Assembly: GCA_021107945.1 (NCBI GenBank)
Contig: JAIORV010000110.1
Coordinates: forward strand, 1 to 64,000
Direction of reading: 5' to 3'
Length of the DNA stretch: 64,000 bases
Source: Vulcanimicrobiota bacterium
GTDB lineage: Bacteria > Vulcanimicrobiota > JAJTBE01
Made by a program: the position numbers and the translations under genes. This document shows positions 9,263 through 17,399 of the stretch, piece by piece (the stretch's first letter is position 1; every line of letters begins with the position of its first letter). The notes under the pieces were generated by a model. That model was not told the origin of the DNA and did not search any database. It saw only the letters and a program-made list of their open reading frames with translations.

Positions 9263-9337
9263 CCCTTTACAGGAGCATCTTGCCGTGAAAATCGAGGCTG
9301 GAAGCCTCTCCTACAGTGAAGGGTCTGAATAAGTAAT
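9263..9337 (+). repeat. Leader-associated hairpin repeat, copy 1 (type A)
   Basis: This segment reads AGGAGCATCTTG...ATCGAGGCTGGAAGCCTCTCCTACAG...GGTCTGAATA, with a perfect GAGGCT/AGCCTC stem and GGA loop at 9294-9308. Related copies lie at 20258-20335 and, on the minus strand, 49526-49570; each is upstream of a gene and in the same orientation as that gene. Function unknown. Confidence 0.75.
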
Positions 9338-9351
9338 AAGAGGTGATTGAA

Positions 9352-11277
9352 ATGGATGGAAAAAGCCTTACGTTGCAGATGAATTCACTTAATGAAAGTC
9401 TTGAGCGATGGTTTTGTGAGCTTGAATACAGAGGTTTTTTGAATAGAAATACAATAGAAAAAATTCCTATTGCTGACTCATTGAACTGTATTTCTGCAAA
9501 CACCGTAACGGCCGCAATTTCTGTCCCTCATTTCTATTCAGCTTCTGTTGATGGAATAGCTGTTCTTTCTTCCAGTACATTCAGCGCTACGGCCACCACC
9601 CCTCTTACTCTGAAAATCGGAGAGGACGCACAATTTATCGACACAGGGATGCCTATTCTCCCTGGGTTTGATGCAGTCGTACCAATTGAAGATGTCAAGC
9701 TTAAATCAATTGAAGGTGTTGAGATAACCGGCTCCTATGCTCCGTGGGAAAATGTCAGGCCTCTTGGTGAGGAAATGGCGGCACAGGAAGTAATTCTTCC
9801 TGCCAACCACCGGATTCGTTCTTTTGATATAGCTGCACTTTTTGCCGGCGGTCATTCCCATATTGATGTTGTAAGAAAAACAAGAATAGGGATTCTCCCT
9901 GTGGGCTCCGCTCTTGTTCCCACTGGTTCCATTCCCGCTGTAGGGCAGGCTATGGAGACTTCCTCGCAGATATTGAGCAATACTGTTTTACAATGGGGAG
10001 CACATCCCATATTAGTCGATATTGTTGATGAAAATCTGGTTGAGCTCTCAAAAAAGGTTGACATGATCAAAAGTGATGTCGATTTGCTTTGTATCATAGG
10101 GGGTCCGTCTTTAGGAACCGCTCTTATAGCAGATATGTTGAACAGGAAGGGCGAACTAATATGCTATGGGCTTCAAATAAAGCCCGGGATGTCAACATGC
10201 CTGGGCATTATAGACGACTGCCCTATAATAGGACTCCCCGGTTATGCCATGTCGGCGTACATTGCATTTAATCACTTCGCAAAGCCTGTTATTTATAAGA
10301 AACTTGGAATTAATGCTCCCGACAAGAAAATTTTCAAAGCATATCTTTCCCGTACTGTAAGATCCCCTGAAGATGTGGATGAATTTATCAGGGCATCACT
10401 GGGATATGTTGATAATATGCCGGTTGCCGTGCCCATTTCCCGTGGGGCAAACATCCTTATGTCTCTTGTGCGGGCCGATGGAATAATCCATATAAGTAAC
10501 AAGAAATCGAAGATCCAGGCCGGTGAGCTTGTTAACGTAGAATTACTCAGACCTCGTAATGATCTGAAAAACAAAGTATTCATGGCCGGGTCTTATGATA
10601 TATGCTTCGATATTTTACGAAATGAAATTTTGAGGCAGAATCCTGATATTATTCTCTACAATTCCAATGTTGGCAGTATGAGAGGTTTGATTGCATTAAA
10701 AGCAGGATTCTGCCATTTAAGCGGCATCCATTTCTTTGACGATGAAACCGGTGAGTTTAATATACCGATTGTAAAAATGTTCCTTGACGATATGCCCCTT
10801 ATTTTAGTCAATCTCCTTCATCGCCAACTTGGATTTCTTGTAAACAAAGGAAATCCGAAGAATATATTAAATTTTGAAGACCTTACAAGACCTGATGTCA
10901 AGCTGACAAACAGGATCCGTGGGTCCGGGACCAGGATGATTCTTGATTATTATCTAAAGAAGAATAAAATCGAGATAAACAGAATCAAAGGATATCCGGA
11001 TGAGGCACATACCCACCTGACCCTCGCCTCGGCAATAGCGTCAGGACATGCGGATGTTGGGCTGGGAATATCTGCGGCGGCGAAGGCGTCCAACCTGGAT
11101 TTTATACCTCTGATACCGGAGAGAATGGATTTTGTCATTCCCAAAAAATACCTAAATACATATTCAATAAAGAGCCTCCTCAGCATTATTGGAAGCGAAA
11201 AATTCAAAAAAGAAATTTCCATGCTCGATGGATATAGTACTGAAATGACAGGAAATATAGTTTATGAAATAGGATAA
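9352..11277 (+). CDS. MoeA-like molybdopterin molybdotransferase fused to a PBP-like domain
   Basis: The 641-residue product joins two modules. Residues 1 to ~410 resemble MoeA: a SASVDGIAV motif, DTGMPILPGFDAVVPIED, a NVRPLGEEM stretch, and a MoCF-like region with GLPGYAMSAY. MoeA inserts molybdate (or tungstate) into adenylated molybdopterin. Residues ~420-640 resemble the PBP-like domain found fused to MoeA or to ModE-type HTH proteins, with its signature RIRGSGTRMI and ADVGLGISAAAK. That domain is related to periplasmic binding proteins and may sense molybdate or a cofactor precursor. ATG 9352 has AGGTGA in front of it; a GTG at 9343 is the alternative. The MoeA active site motifs are rather divergent, so catalysis is not certain. 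It heads a plus-strand gene run. Confidence 0.88.
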   Translation: MDGKSLTLQMNSLNESLERWFCELEYRGFLNRNTIEKIPIADSLNCISANTVTAAISVPHFYSASVDGIAVLSSSTFSATATTPLTLKIGEDAQFIDTGMPILPGFDAVVPIEDVKLKSIEGVEITGSYAPWENVRPLGEEMAAQEVILPANHRIRSFDIAALFAGGHSHIDVVRKTRIGILPVGSALVPTGSIPAVGQAMETSSQILSNTVLQWGAHPILVDIVDENLVELSKKVDMIKSDVDLLCIIGGPSLGTALIADMLNRKGELICYGLQIKPGMSTCLGIIDDCPIIGLPGYAMSAYIAFNHFAKPVIYKKLGINAPDKKIFKAYLSRTVRSPEDVDEFIRASLGYVDNMPVAVPISRGANILMSLVRADGIIHISNKKSKIQAGELVNVELLRPRNDLKNKVFMAGSYDICFDILRNEILRQNPDIILYNSNVGSMRGLIALKAGFCHLSGIHFFDDETGEFNIPIVKMFLDDMPLILVNLLHRQLGFLVNKGNPKNILNFEDLTRPDVKLTNRIRGSGTRMILDYYLKKNKIEINRIKGYPDEAHTHLTLASAIASGHADVGLGISAAAKASNLDFIPLIPERMDFVIPKKYLNTYSIKSLLSIIGSEKFKKEISMLDGYSTEMTGNIVYEIG

Positions 11278-11285
11278 GGTGAAAA

Positions 11286-12146
11286 ATGAATACAAGTATT
11301 GATTGTTTGCAGTGTCTTTTCCCGACGCTGGTCAAACTCATAAAAATAGCAACTGATGATGAAGATAAAAGAATGGAGATTGTCCGGGGTGTTCTGGAAA
11401 GACTCTCGAAAGATCCGTTAAATGAAAATCCCGTTGCAGTATCGGAAAGACTCATGTCTTATGTAAGAGAAGTGTCGGGAAACCATGATCCCCTGAAAAA
11501 GTTAAAGCATGAGAGAAATCAGAAGGCATGGAAACTGCTTCCTGAAATCAGCCGGATTATCCACAATTCGGAGGATCCTCTTTTTTCTTCATTCAAAGCC
11601 GCCGCCGCCGGAAATATTCTTGACATAGTCTCGGTCGGCAATGATGCCATGCTGGAATCCGCTCTCAAACAGGCTTTTAACAATGGGTTTGCCAGGAATG
11701 ATTACAATATTTTCCTTGAGCAACTTGATACATCGGAGAATATTCTTTACATCGGCGACAATTCCGGTGAAATCGTACTTGACAGGTTTCCGGTAAGCGA
11801 GCTGGTCAAAAGAAACAAGAAAATTCTTTATTGTGTAAGGGGAGAGCCTGCCATGGACGACGCTCTGGAGGCAGACTTCATCGAGGCGAAAATGGGAGAG
11901 TTCGCGGAAATGATAGACACCGGAACCCCGCACCTTGGCTTTTTACCTGATAAAGTCTCACAAAAAACAAAGGAAATATTTAATGAGGCGGACCTTATTA
12001 TCTCAAAGGGAATGGGCAATTATGAGTCCCTATACGAGATAAATGACAAACGGATCTATTTTATATTGCGGGCTAAATGTGATTACATAGCCGAAAAAAT
12101 GCGCGTCAAAAAGGGCGATTACTGTTTCACCAGGGGAGGGTTTTGA
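11286..12146 (+). CDS. DUF89 / ARMT1-like damage-control phosphatase family protein
   Basis: The 286-residue protein matches DUF89: an N-terminal CLQC pair, AAAGNILDI near residue 105, YIGDNSGEIVLDR near 155 (the metal-binding Asp-Asn region) and SKGMGNYESL near 240. DUF89 enzymes are metal-dependent phosphatases that remove damaged or unwanted phosphometabolites. It starts 8 bp after the MoeA-PBP stop with AAGGTG as ribosome-binding site, so the two are almost certainly co-transcribed. The cysteine-containing N-terminus is typical of the prokaryotic branch. Its substrate is not predictable. Confidence 0.88.
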   Translation: MNTSIDCLQCLFPTLVKLIKIATDDEDKRMEIVRGVLERLSKDPLNENPVAVSERLMSYVREVSGNHDPLKKLKHERNQKAWKLLPEISRIIHNSEDPLFSSFKAAAAGNILDIVSVGNDAMLESALKQAFNNGFARNDYNIFLEQLDTSENILYIGDNSGEIVLDRFPVSELVKRNKKILYCVRGEPAMDDALEADFIEAKMGEFAEMIDTGTPHLGFLPDKVSQKTKEIFNEADLIISKGMGNYESLYEINDKRIYFILRAKCDYIAEKMRVKKGDYCFTRGGF

Positions 12147-12204
12147 ATATATAAGTTAAATATTATAGAAGTCCGATACTAAACAATATAAACAGGAGGC
12201 AGTC

Positions 12205-12465
12205 ATGAGTCTTCGTATTCCCAAAGAAAGAAGAGAAGTTGTAGTATTTACGAGGAATCACAAACTCGAAGGAGAGATGTATCTTTTAATGGATTCCCGT
12301 ATTTCCGACGAATTAAATGTAAGAGTCAAGGAATTTATTCCCATAACAAACGCGAAAATTTATACGCTGAGCGGTGATAGTTTACTATTCACCACGGATT
12401 TTGTTACTGTAAATAAATCATCAATAGACCTTGTCTTGACAAAACCGGCACCGGGTGAAATTTAG
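12205..12465 (+). CDS. Small DUF6812-like protein
   Basis: The 86-residue protein is soluble and beta-rich, with no cysteines. It follows the pattern of small bacterial proteins (DUF6812-like) reading 'VFTRNHKLEGEMYLL...SRISDELN...EFIPITNAKIY'. Function unknown; such proteins occur beside FmdB-type and motility or signalling genes. A strong AGGAGG lies 5 bp before the ATG. It is 58 bp after the DUF89 gene and may belong to the same transcript. The family name is from memory and moderately sure. Confidence 0.7.
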   Translation: MSLRIPKERREVVVFTRNHKLEGEMYLLMDSRISDELNVRVKEFIPITNAKIYTLSGDSLLFTTDFVTVNKSSIDLVLTKPAPGEI

Positions 12466-12515
12466 AGCTATCCAAATTAGTTGAAGTTATAGATATATCA
12501 AGGAGGTAAAGGCGG

Positions 12516-12821
12516 ATGCCGATTTACTGTTATAAATGTTTTGATTGCAACCATTACCAGGAGAACAAGCAAAGCATGGACGATGATGCGTTGACGATAT
12601 GCCCAGAATGTAAGGGTGATAATTTCAAAAGAGTAATAAGAAATGTGGGAGTAATATTCAAGGGCTCAGGTTTCCATATCAACGATTATGGACGAAAAAG
12701 CAAAGTAGGGTCCACTACCCCGGCAAAGAAGGAAGAGAGTAAGACGGAGGAAAAAACCGAGAAAAGCAAAGAGAAAATATCGGAATCAAAACCTGATAAA
12801 AAGAACAAAGACGGAAAATAA
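12516..12821 (+). CDS. FmdB-family zinc ribbon protein
   Basis: This 101-residue protein begins MPIYCYKCFDC, has a second pair CPECKG, and continues with GVIFKGSGFHINDY, which together are the classic FmdB zinc-ribbon signature (two CxxC pairs binding one zinc). The C-terminal third is a highly charged Lys/Glu tail. FmdB proteins are putative regulators, named from a formamidase/amidase locus; the molecular role is unproven. AGGAGG precedes the ATG. Two further short FmdB-type genes occur at 35.2-35.6 kb. Confidence 0.9.
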   Translation: MPIYCYKCFDCNHYQENKQSMDDDALTICPECKGDNFKRVIRNVGVIFKGSGFHINDYGRKSKVGSTTPAKKEESKTEEKTEKSKEKISESKPDKKNKDGK

Positions 12822-12859
12822 GACGCGGCGGCATAGATATGACTATTTGAGGTGTAAAT

Positions 12860-13840
12860 GTGTTTGATCGAATCTATAATATTATGTCACAGGTATTTAT
12901 ATATGGGTTATCGGTTAAATTGAGTCATGAAAATAATGGTAGAGAGATAAAATTAAAGCTCAAAAATTTCCTTATAAAAGACCAGGAAATAAACGGAATA
13001 ATTATTGAGAATTTACACCTCTCAATGGAAAATTTGCCTGATATGGATACCCATATCAGTTTTGATGATGCCTCTTTTATTGTGGAAAAATTAGATTTCT
13101 TTATCTCTGAAGACTGGATTAATAAAATAATCGAGTCTGAGGATAGCTTGAAAAATCATGAACTGGAAGATCTCAGAATCGACTTCTACCATGACAAACT
13201 ATCTATTTCAGGGAAAATCAGGGTGGGAATATTGTTCCCATTTTCTGTGGATCTGAATCTGGCAATCGATAACGGCAAAATTAAAATTATTTTTGGCAAA
13301 TTCCGGGCGGGGAATCTTATCACACTTCCAAAATGGCTTCAAAAAGCACTTCTGAGTATTGCGAAGAATTACCTTGAATCAAAGAATATGCTTGAATCGG
13401 GAGTTATCCTGACCGATGAATATATACTCATCGATCATCTTTCATTTATCCCTCTGGATTGTTATCTGAAATTTGACAAGATATTCACGGAAGAAAAATA
13501 CCTCATTATTAGGGGTGGCGAAGATAAAGATAAATGTCTCAAAATAATTGATGAAAAGTTGAAGAAGAAATTAAAGAAGAAAAAGGAAGAAATGGAGAAA
13601 ATCAGATTTAAAGAAATAGACGCTAAGAAAAAAGAAAAAAAGCCAATAAGAATTAAAAAAGATGATAAAGTAACCCGAATTCTCGATGAGATTATTCAAA
13701 AAGCGGGGGAAATGAAAAGACTGAGACCCGCCAAACCTGCTGATATGTCTAATTCCAGGGTGAAATTATATGTTGACGGTGAACCGTCTGAATATCAGGA
13801 GGAAAGCCAAAGTACGGGGGAATCCCACAAAAATGATTAG
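12860..13840 (+). CDS. Hypothetical protein with beta-rich N-terminus and Lys/Glu-rich tail
   Basis: No family is recognised with confidence. The 326-residue product has a beta-strand-rich region (residues ~1-220) of alternating hydrophobic residues reminiscent of lipid-binding proteins of the DUF2993/LmeA kind, followed by a coiled, Lys/Glu-rich segment (~225-265) and a polar tail. There is no signal peptide. The start is a GTG at 12860 with GAGGTG six bases upstream; an ATG two bases earlier is out of frame. The 3' end overlaps the RidA gene by 8 bp, showing co-translation within the operon. Confidence 0.6.
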   Translation: MFDRIYNIMSQVFIYGLSVKLSHENNGREIKLKLKNFLIKDQEINGIIIENLHLSMENLPDMDTHISFDDASFIVEKLDFFISEDWINKIIESEDSLKNHELEDLRIDFYHDKLSISGKIRVGILFPFSVDLNLAIDNGKIKIIFGKFRAGNLITLPKWLQKALLSIAKNYLESKNMLESGVILTDEYILIDHLSFIPLDCYLKFDKIFTEEKYLIIRGGEDKDKCLKIIDEKLKKKLKKKKEEMEKIRFKEIDAKKKEKKPIRIKKDDKVTRILDEIIQKAGEMKRLRPAKPADMSNSRVKLYVDGEPSEYQEESQSTGESHKND

Positions 13841-14219
13841 GAAAAACATACCATCCGGATCTCCATTTGAAAAATCGATAGGATTTTCACGGGCAGTAAG
13901 AATAAAAGATTTTATTGCCATATCGGGCACGGCGCCTATAGCGGCCGACGGCTCTGTCTCATTTCAAGGGGATATATATGGGCAGACAAGAAGATGTCTT
14001 GAGATTATAAGAGAGTCGATCAAAAAAGCTGGCGCGAATATGAATAATGTCATAAGAACAAGAATTATGTTAAAGGATATTACAGGATGGAAAGAGGCAG
14101 CAAGAGCACACGGTGAGTTTTTCTCTGAAATAAGGCCGGCTTGCACATTTGTCGAGGTTAAAGGCTTCATTGACCCGGAATGGCTCGTTGAGATTGAGGC
14201 CGACTGCGTTTTATCATAG
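13833..14219 (+). CDS. RidA/YjgF/UK114-family protein
   Basis: The 128-residue protein shows the RidA fold signatures: FSRAVRIKDFIAISGTAP near the N-terminus, a QTRRCLEIIRESIKKAGA helix, VIRTRIMLKDI containing the Arg that in active RidA binds the substrate carboxylate, and the C-terminal ACTFVEVKGF...VEIEADCV. RidA enzymes deaminate reactive enamine/imine intermediates. The chosen start overlaps the upstream stop codon (ATGATTAG), although the frame is open further upstream; only from this ATG does the protein have family length. Active-site Arg is present, so activity is plausible. Confidence 0.9.
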   Translation: MIRKNIPSGSPFEKSIGFSRAVRIKDFIAISGTAPIAADGSVSFQGDIYGQTRRCLEIIRESIKKAGANMNNVIRTRIMLKDITGWKEAARAHGEFFSEIRPACTFVEVKGFIDPEWLVEIEADCVLS

Positions 14220-14229
14220 GATATCCACA

Positions 14230-15447
14230 ATGATGAGAATCCAGACACAAAAAAAAGAAAACAGTAATCTTGTGATCATTGTTTCATTTTTATTGATAGT
14301 GATTATTTTATCCGGATGTAACAAGGAGAAAATTAACAACTCCAACCCTACTCCATCGCTGCCCGGAAGAATCAACATCGAGAATTTATATCAGAAAGGC
14401 AAAGATGCGCAGAAGTCATTCGACCTGGAAGAAGCTGAAGCGATATACAAGAAAATTCTTGAGACGGATCCTCACCATTACCGCGCAAGAAAACGCCTTG
14501 GTGAGGTTTATTATTTTATCGGCGAATATGAGCCTGCCATAAGGGAATTTAAAAAAGTATTGGAAGAGAATCCCCCCAATCCCGGGGCGGCTAAGTCAAA
14601 CCTTGTTTTATGCTACCTTGCAGTTGACAGGCCTGAAAACGCCCTGGAATACATCTCCCCGGAAATCGATGAATACTCACGCTGGGGAACACATTACAGC
14701 TTCCTTGCACAGGCTGAATATGCCCGGTTCATACTGGCCGGATCCGACAAAGAGAAGAAGGTGATCCTGGAAAAGATCAAATCGGTATTGAAAGAGGGAA
14801 TTAAAAAAACTGATAACCAATATGCAAGAGCAATGTTAAGAGCGAGCCTTGCTCTGTTTAATGGAAATTACAATGAAACAGGCAAATACCTCAAGGATGC
14901 CCTGGGTCAGGAAGAATCGGGAAGAGATCGAATTTCCATGCTTTTCCTCATCGGAGCGATCAGGGCAAGAGAAGGCAACAAGAAGAAAGCTGAGTCATAT
15001 TTTAAAAGAGTATTAGAAAACATTAAGAAAAACCGCAGGTTGAATTACCGGAGTTTTATGGACGGATTCTACAGTCTATGGGCGATGGAGGAGTATGGAC
15101 AATATATACTCAAGTATAAAGATATAAATGAAATTGTGGAGCAAATACCGGGAAGAATAAGGGAGCCCGAGACAAAAGATTTCCTGAAACATGTTGAGGA
15201 GTACCTGTCGGCGCGGGAAAATAAAAATTATGGCGATGCCCTGCAAAGCCTCGAAGCGATGGAAAACAGCATAAAGGACGAATCCATCGAAGGTGATTAT
15301 TTTTACGATGGGATATATAAACCGTTTATTATGAACCTGCTTTACAGGGCAATGGGGAATATGGCAAGAAAGGCAGGGAAGAATAAAGATGCGGCCGAGT
15401 ATCACAAGAAAGCGAATACCGTATCGCGGGAGAAGTTTCCTTTTTAA
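14230..15447 (+). CDS. TPR-repeat lipoprotein
   Basis: The 405-residue product starts with a hydrophobic signal sequence ending in a lipobox (IILSGC, Cys30), so it should be a lipid-anchored envelope protein. Tetratricopeptide repeats follow (for example ALAEIYKKILETDP-like and YEPAIREFKKVLEENP-like units at ~60-130, and further helical pairs to the end). TPR lipoproteins usually scaffold protein complexes. ATG 14230, with AGGAT eight bases upstream, is taken as start. It is last in the plus-strand run and converges on the methyltransferase gene 10 bp away. Confidence 0.85.
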   Translation: MMRIQTQKKENSNLVIIVSFLLIVIILSGCNKEKINNSNPTPSLPGRINIENLYQKGKDAQKSFDLEEAEAIYKKILETDPHHYRARKRLGEVYYFIGEYEPAIREFKKVLEENPPNPGAAKSNLVLCYLAVDRPENALEYISPEIDEYSRWGTHYSFLAQAEYARFILAGSDKEKKVILEKIKSVLKEGIKKTDNQYARAMLRASLALFNGNYNETGKYLKDALGQEESGRDRISMLFLIGAIRAREGNKKKAESYFKRVLENIKKNRRLNYRSFMDGFYSLWAMEEYGQYILKYKDINEIVEQIPGRIREPETKDFLKHVEEYLSARENKNYGDALQSLEAMENSIKDESIEGDYFYDGIYKPFIMNLLYRAMGNMARKAGKNKDAAEYHKKANTVSREKFPF

Positions 15448-15457
15448 ATCTAAATAG

Positions 15458-16957
15458 CTAAATAGACCTGATAATCCCCTCTTTCAAAACATTCAAAAAC
15501 GCCCTTTGGAATGTTTCATCCTTGCTTGCAGAAGAATCCTTTAACCTATCTTCAAATTTTGCTTTAATTTCTTTTCCAGATCTTGTCCCCTCGAACAGTA
15601 TATCGAATATTACTCTCTCGTTTTCTCCGTTCAAGACTCCTTCGAAAACTGCGCCAGGATTGAACAGAGCGCCGTAACTGACCTCCCCTGACGGTTTCTT
15701 TCCCTGCCAGCAAAATTGTACATCCCCGGAAATCTCGAATGCAAGTTCGAGTAACTTGTCGAATTCTTCATTGTCATCATATATATCCATATAATCCAGG
15801 ATTTGCTTTATTTCAATATCCTGCCCCGGTTTGGGCATCCTGAAATTGCGAAATTCACTAATAGACTCTTTTTCATGTGTTCTCTTGAAATTAAGGAGTC
15901 CGTCACCGATTGAGATAATCCCGCCCTTCCTGTATGATTTCACCCAAGTGACAATATCGCGGTAGTATTCAGGGGATCGGACATCCGTTGTAACATGGTT
16001 CAATATATACCGGTGGATGGGGCCGAATCGAGTTCCCAGAGCAAGTATATGGAAATGTTCATCTCCAAGCCATCCTGAAATTTTCTTTAAATAATCCTCG
16101 CCATCCCTCATCACCATGCTTGTTACAATTTGTGCATATCCATAATCTCTCAAGTGGTCCGGAATCCCAGCTATCACACTTTTTGAAATCCCCTCCCCCG
16201 ATTCTGAGCCATGCCTGAAATATAGCGTTTTTTCAGGAGACGGCACAAACGGAGGGTTCGCGATTATCCAGTCGAAATCCTTATCTTCCACAGGCTCATA
16301 AATATCACCGGATCGAAACTCCACATTCTCCAATTGATTCAGGAGCGCATTGAACCGGGCGAAATTGACGGCGCGGGGATTTTTATCTATACCTGTTACC
16401 TTCCGGGATTGCCTTGCCGCCAGTATCCCGTGAACGCCGCAACCGCAGCACATATCCAGTGTATTTTGAAATTTACCGTCAATCAATGCTCTTGCAAGCA
16501 CGTATGAATCCATGCCCAGGGGATAGACGCTGTTTGGATGGAAAGCGGTCGTGAACATATGATCCGTGGCAAGAAACGCCCATTTGCAAGGAAATATGGC
16601 AACATTCGAAAAATATCCCATCTCATCACGATCAAGAACGCCAACATCCATCAGCTTCTCTATGTGAACATCCTCAAGCAAACCCTTTATTTCATCGTCA
16701 TCCAAATGTCTTGCAAGTATGAAAATCTTGACAAGCCTATCTATAGGGGAGTTTTCCTTCAGGTGAATCTCAAGATACGCAGGCAGGTAATTTACAAGAA
16801 TGTCATCGATATCATCTGCGCCAAGCTTGCCAAAGACAGTCTTTTCACAATAATCATATTTTTGTAGAAGGTCATGAAGGGGAAGCAGGTCTTCCTTTTT
16901 GAGTCCCCTTATTTTAAACTGCCTGATTCTTTTTCTTTCTATCTGTTCAACTTTCAT
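15458..16957 (-). CDS. Class I SAM-dependent methyltransferase with NPPF motif
   Basis: The 499-residue protein has a central Rossmann-type methyltransferase domain (about residues 160-280) with the SAM-binding loop DMCCGCGVHGI, an acidic TGIDKNPRAV and the NPPFVPSP motif. NPP(F/Y) is typical of enzymes that methylate amide or amino nitrogens in glutamine, adenine or cytosine (PrmC/HemK, RsmC/RlmG types). The N-terminal ~150 and C-terminal ~200 residues match no family I recognise; the layout is like bacterial fusions with an N-terminal substrate-recognition domain. AGGTG precedes the ATG. Substrate unknown. Confidence 0.8.
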   Translation of the reverse strand: MKVEQIERKRIRQFKIRGLKKEDLLPLHDLLQKYDYCEKTVFGKLGADDIDDILVNYLPAYLEIHLKENSPIDRLVKIFILARHLDDDEIKGLLEDVHIEKLMDVGVLDRDEMGYFSNVAIFPCKWAFLATDHMFTTAFHPNSVYPLGMDSYVLARALIDGKFQNTLDMCCGCGVHGILAARQSRKVTGIDKNPRAVNFARFNALLNQLENVEFRSGDIYEPVEDKDFDWIIANPPFVPSPEKTLYFRHGSESGEGISKSVIAGIPDHLRDYGYAQIVTSMVMRDGEDYLKKISGWLGDEHFHILALGTRFGPIHRYILNHVTTDVRSPEYYRDIVTWVKSYRKGGIISIGDGLLNFKRTHEKESISEFRNFRMPKPGQDIEIKQILDYMDIYDDNEEFDKLLELAFEISGDVQFCWQGKKPSGEVSYGALFNPGAVFEGVLNGENERVIFDILFEGTRSGKEIKAKFEDRLKDSSASKDETFQRAFLNVLKEGIIRSI

Positions 16958-16971
16958 ATTTCACCTCATGC

Positions 16972-17181
16972 TTATCCCTGCGCCCTCTGCGGTGGGTGCT
17001 CATCCTTCCCCTTATTCATCTCTTCCCAGATTTTTCGCTTCCGGGGATCCACAAAGGCATTTACAAATTCATTCGCCTCCTCAAGCCAGTCGAGGATCCT
17101 CTCGGGCGTATAATGGCAGAACTCCTCGATCTTTTCCCGTGAAAGAACAAATGCATATTTAACCTTTTTTGTCAATTTCAA
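16972..17181 (-). CDS. Small protein, probable partner of a lost nucleotidyltransferase
   Basis: The 69-residue protein (LTKKVKYAFVLSREKIEEF...TPERILDWLEEANEFV) resembles small helical proteins encoded directly after nucleotidyltransferase-like genes of the AbiEii/MNT kind. The TTG start at 17181 lies inside the 3' end of the nucleotidyltransferase remnant upstream, as expected of a formerly coupled pair. It may be an orphan left after decay of its partner. Family identity is from pattern memory and tentative. Confidence 0.55.
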   Translation of the reverse strand: MKLTKKVKYAFVLSREKIEEFCHYTPERILDWLEEANEFVNAFVDPRKRKIWEEMNKGKDEHPPQRAQG

Positions 17182-17331
17182 GTCTCCTTACAAGCTCTCT
17201 TAACGACTCAATATCTGCAATGTCCTGTGGTCTTCCGGAAATTTCTTTCAATTCAATGAGGTGCTTGATGGATATTACGGGTATTTCAATTCCTCTTGCA
17301 TTTATTCTCTTAATCTTCTATTCAACAAATC
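17159..17331 (-). pseudogene. 3' remnant of a nucleotidyltransferase gene
   Basis: Read on the minus strand, this segment encodes an in-frame TAG (17318-17320) and then ...GIEIPVISIKHLIELKEISGRPQDIADIESLRELV..., the usual C-terminal end of AbiEii-like or DUF6036-like nucleotidyltransferases (IPV-x-S-x-x-x-LI-x-x-K...GR-x-x-D-x-x-D). Upstream of the TAG another in-frame stop follows within a few codons and no N-terminal domain is present. It overlaps the start of the 69-residue gene downstream. A decayed toxin-antitoxin-like or nucleotidyltransferase pair is the simplest reading. Confidence 0.65.
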
Positions 17332-17399
17332 CTGTACACTAAATTGAATCCTGATGCCGGAGTTTTCATAGGTTTTACTTGATTTGATCCCCGCCGCAT

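Noticed and set aside
13770-13832. Longer N-terminus for the RidA protein
   Set aside because: It overlaps the preceding gene by 70 bp and exceeds the family's length; the ATG at 13833 gives the exact family N-terminus.
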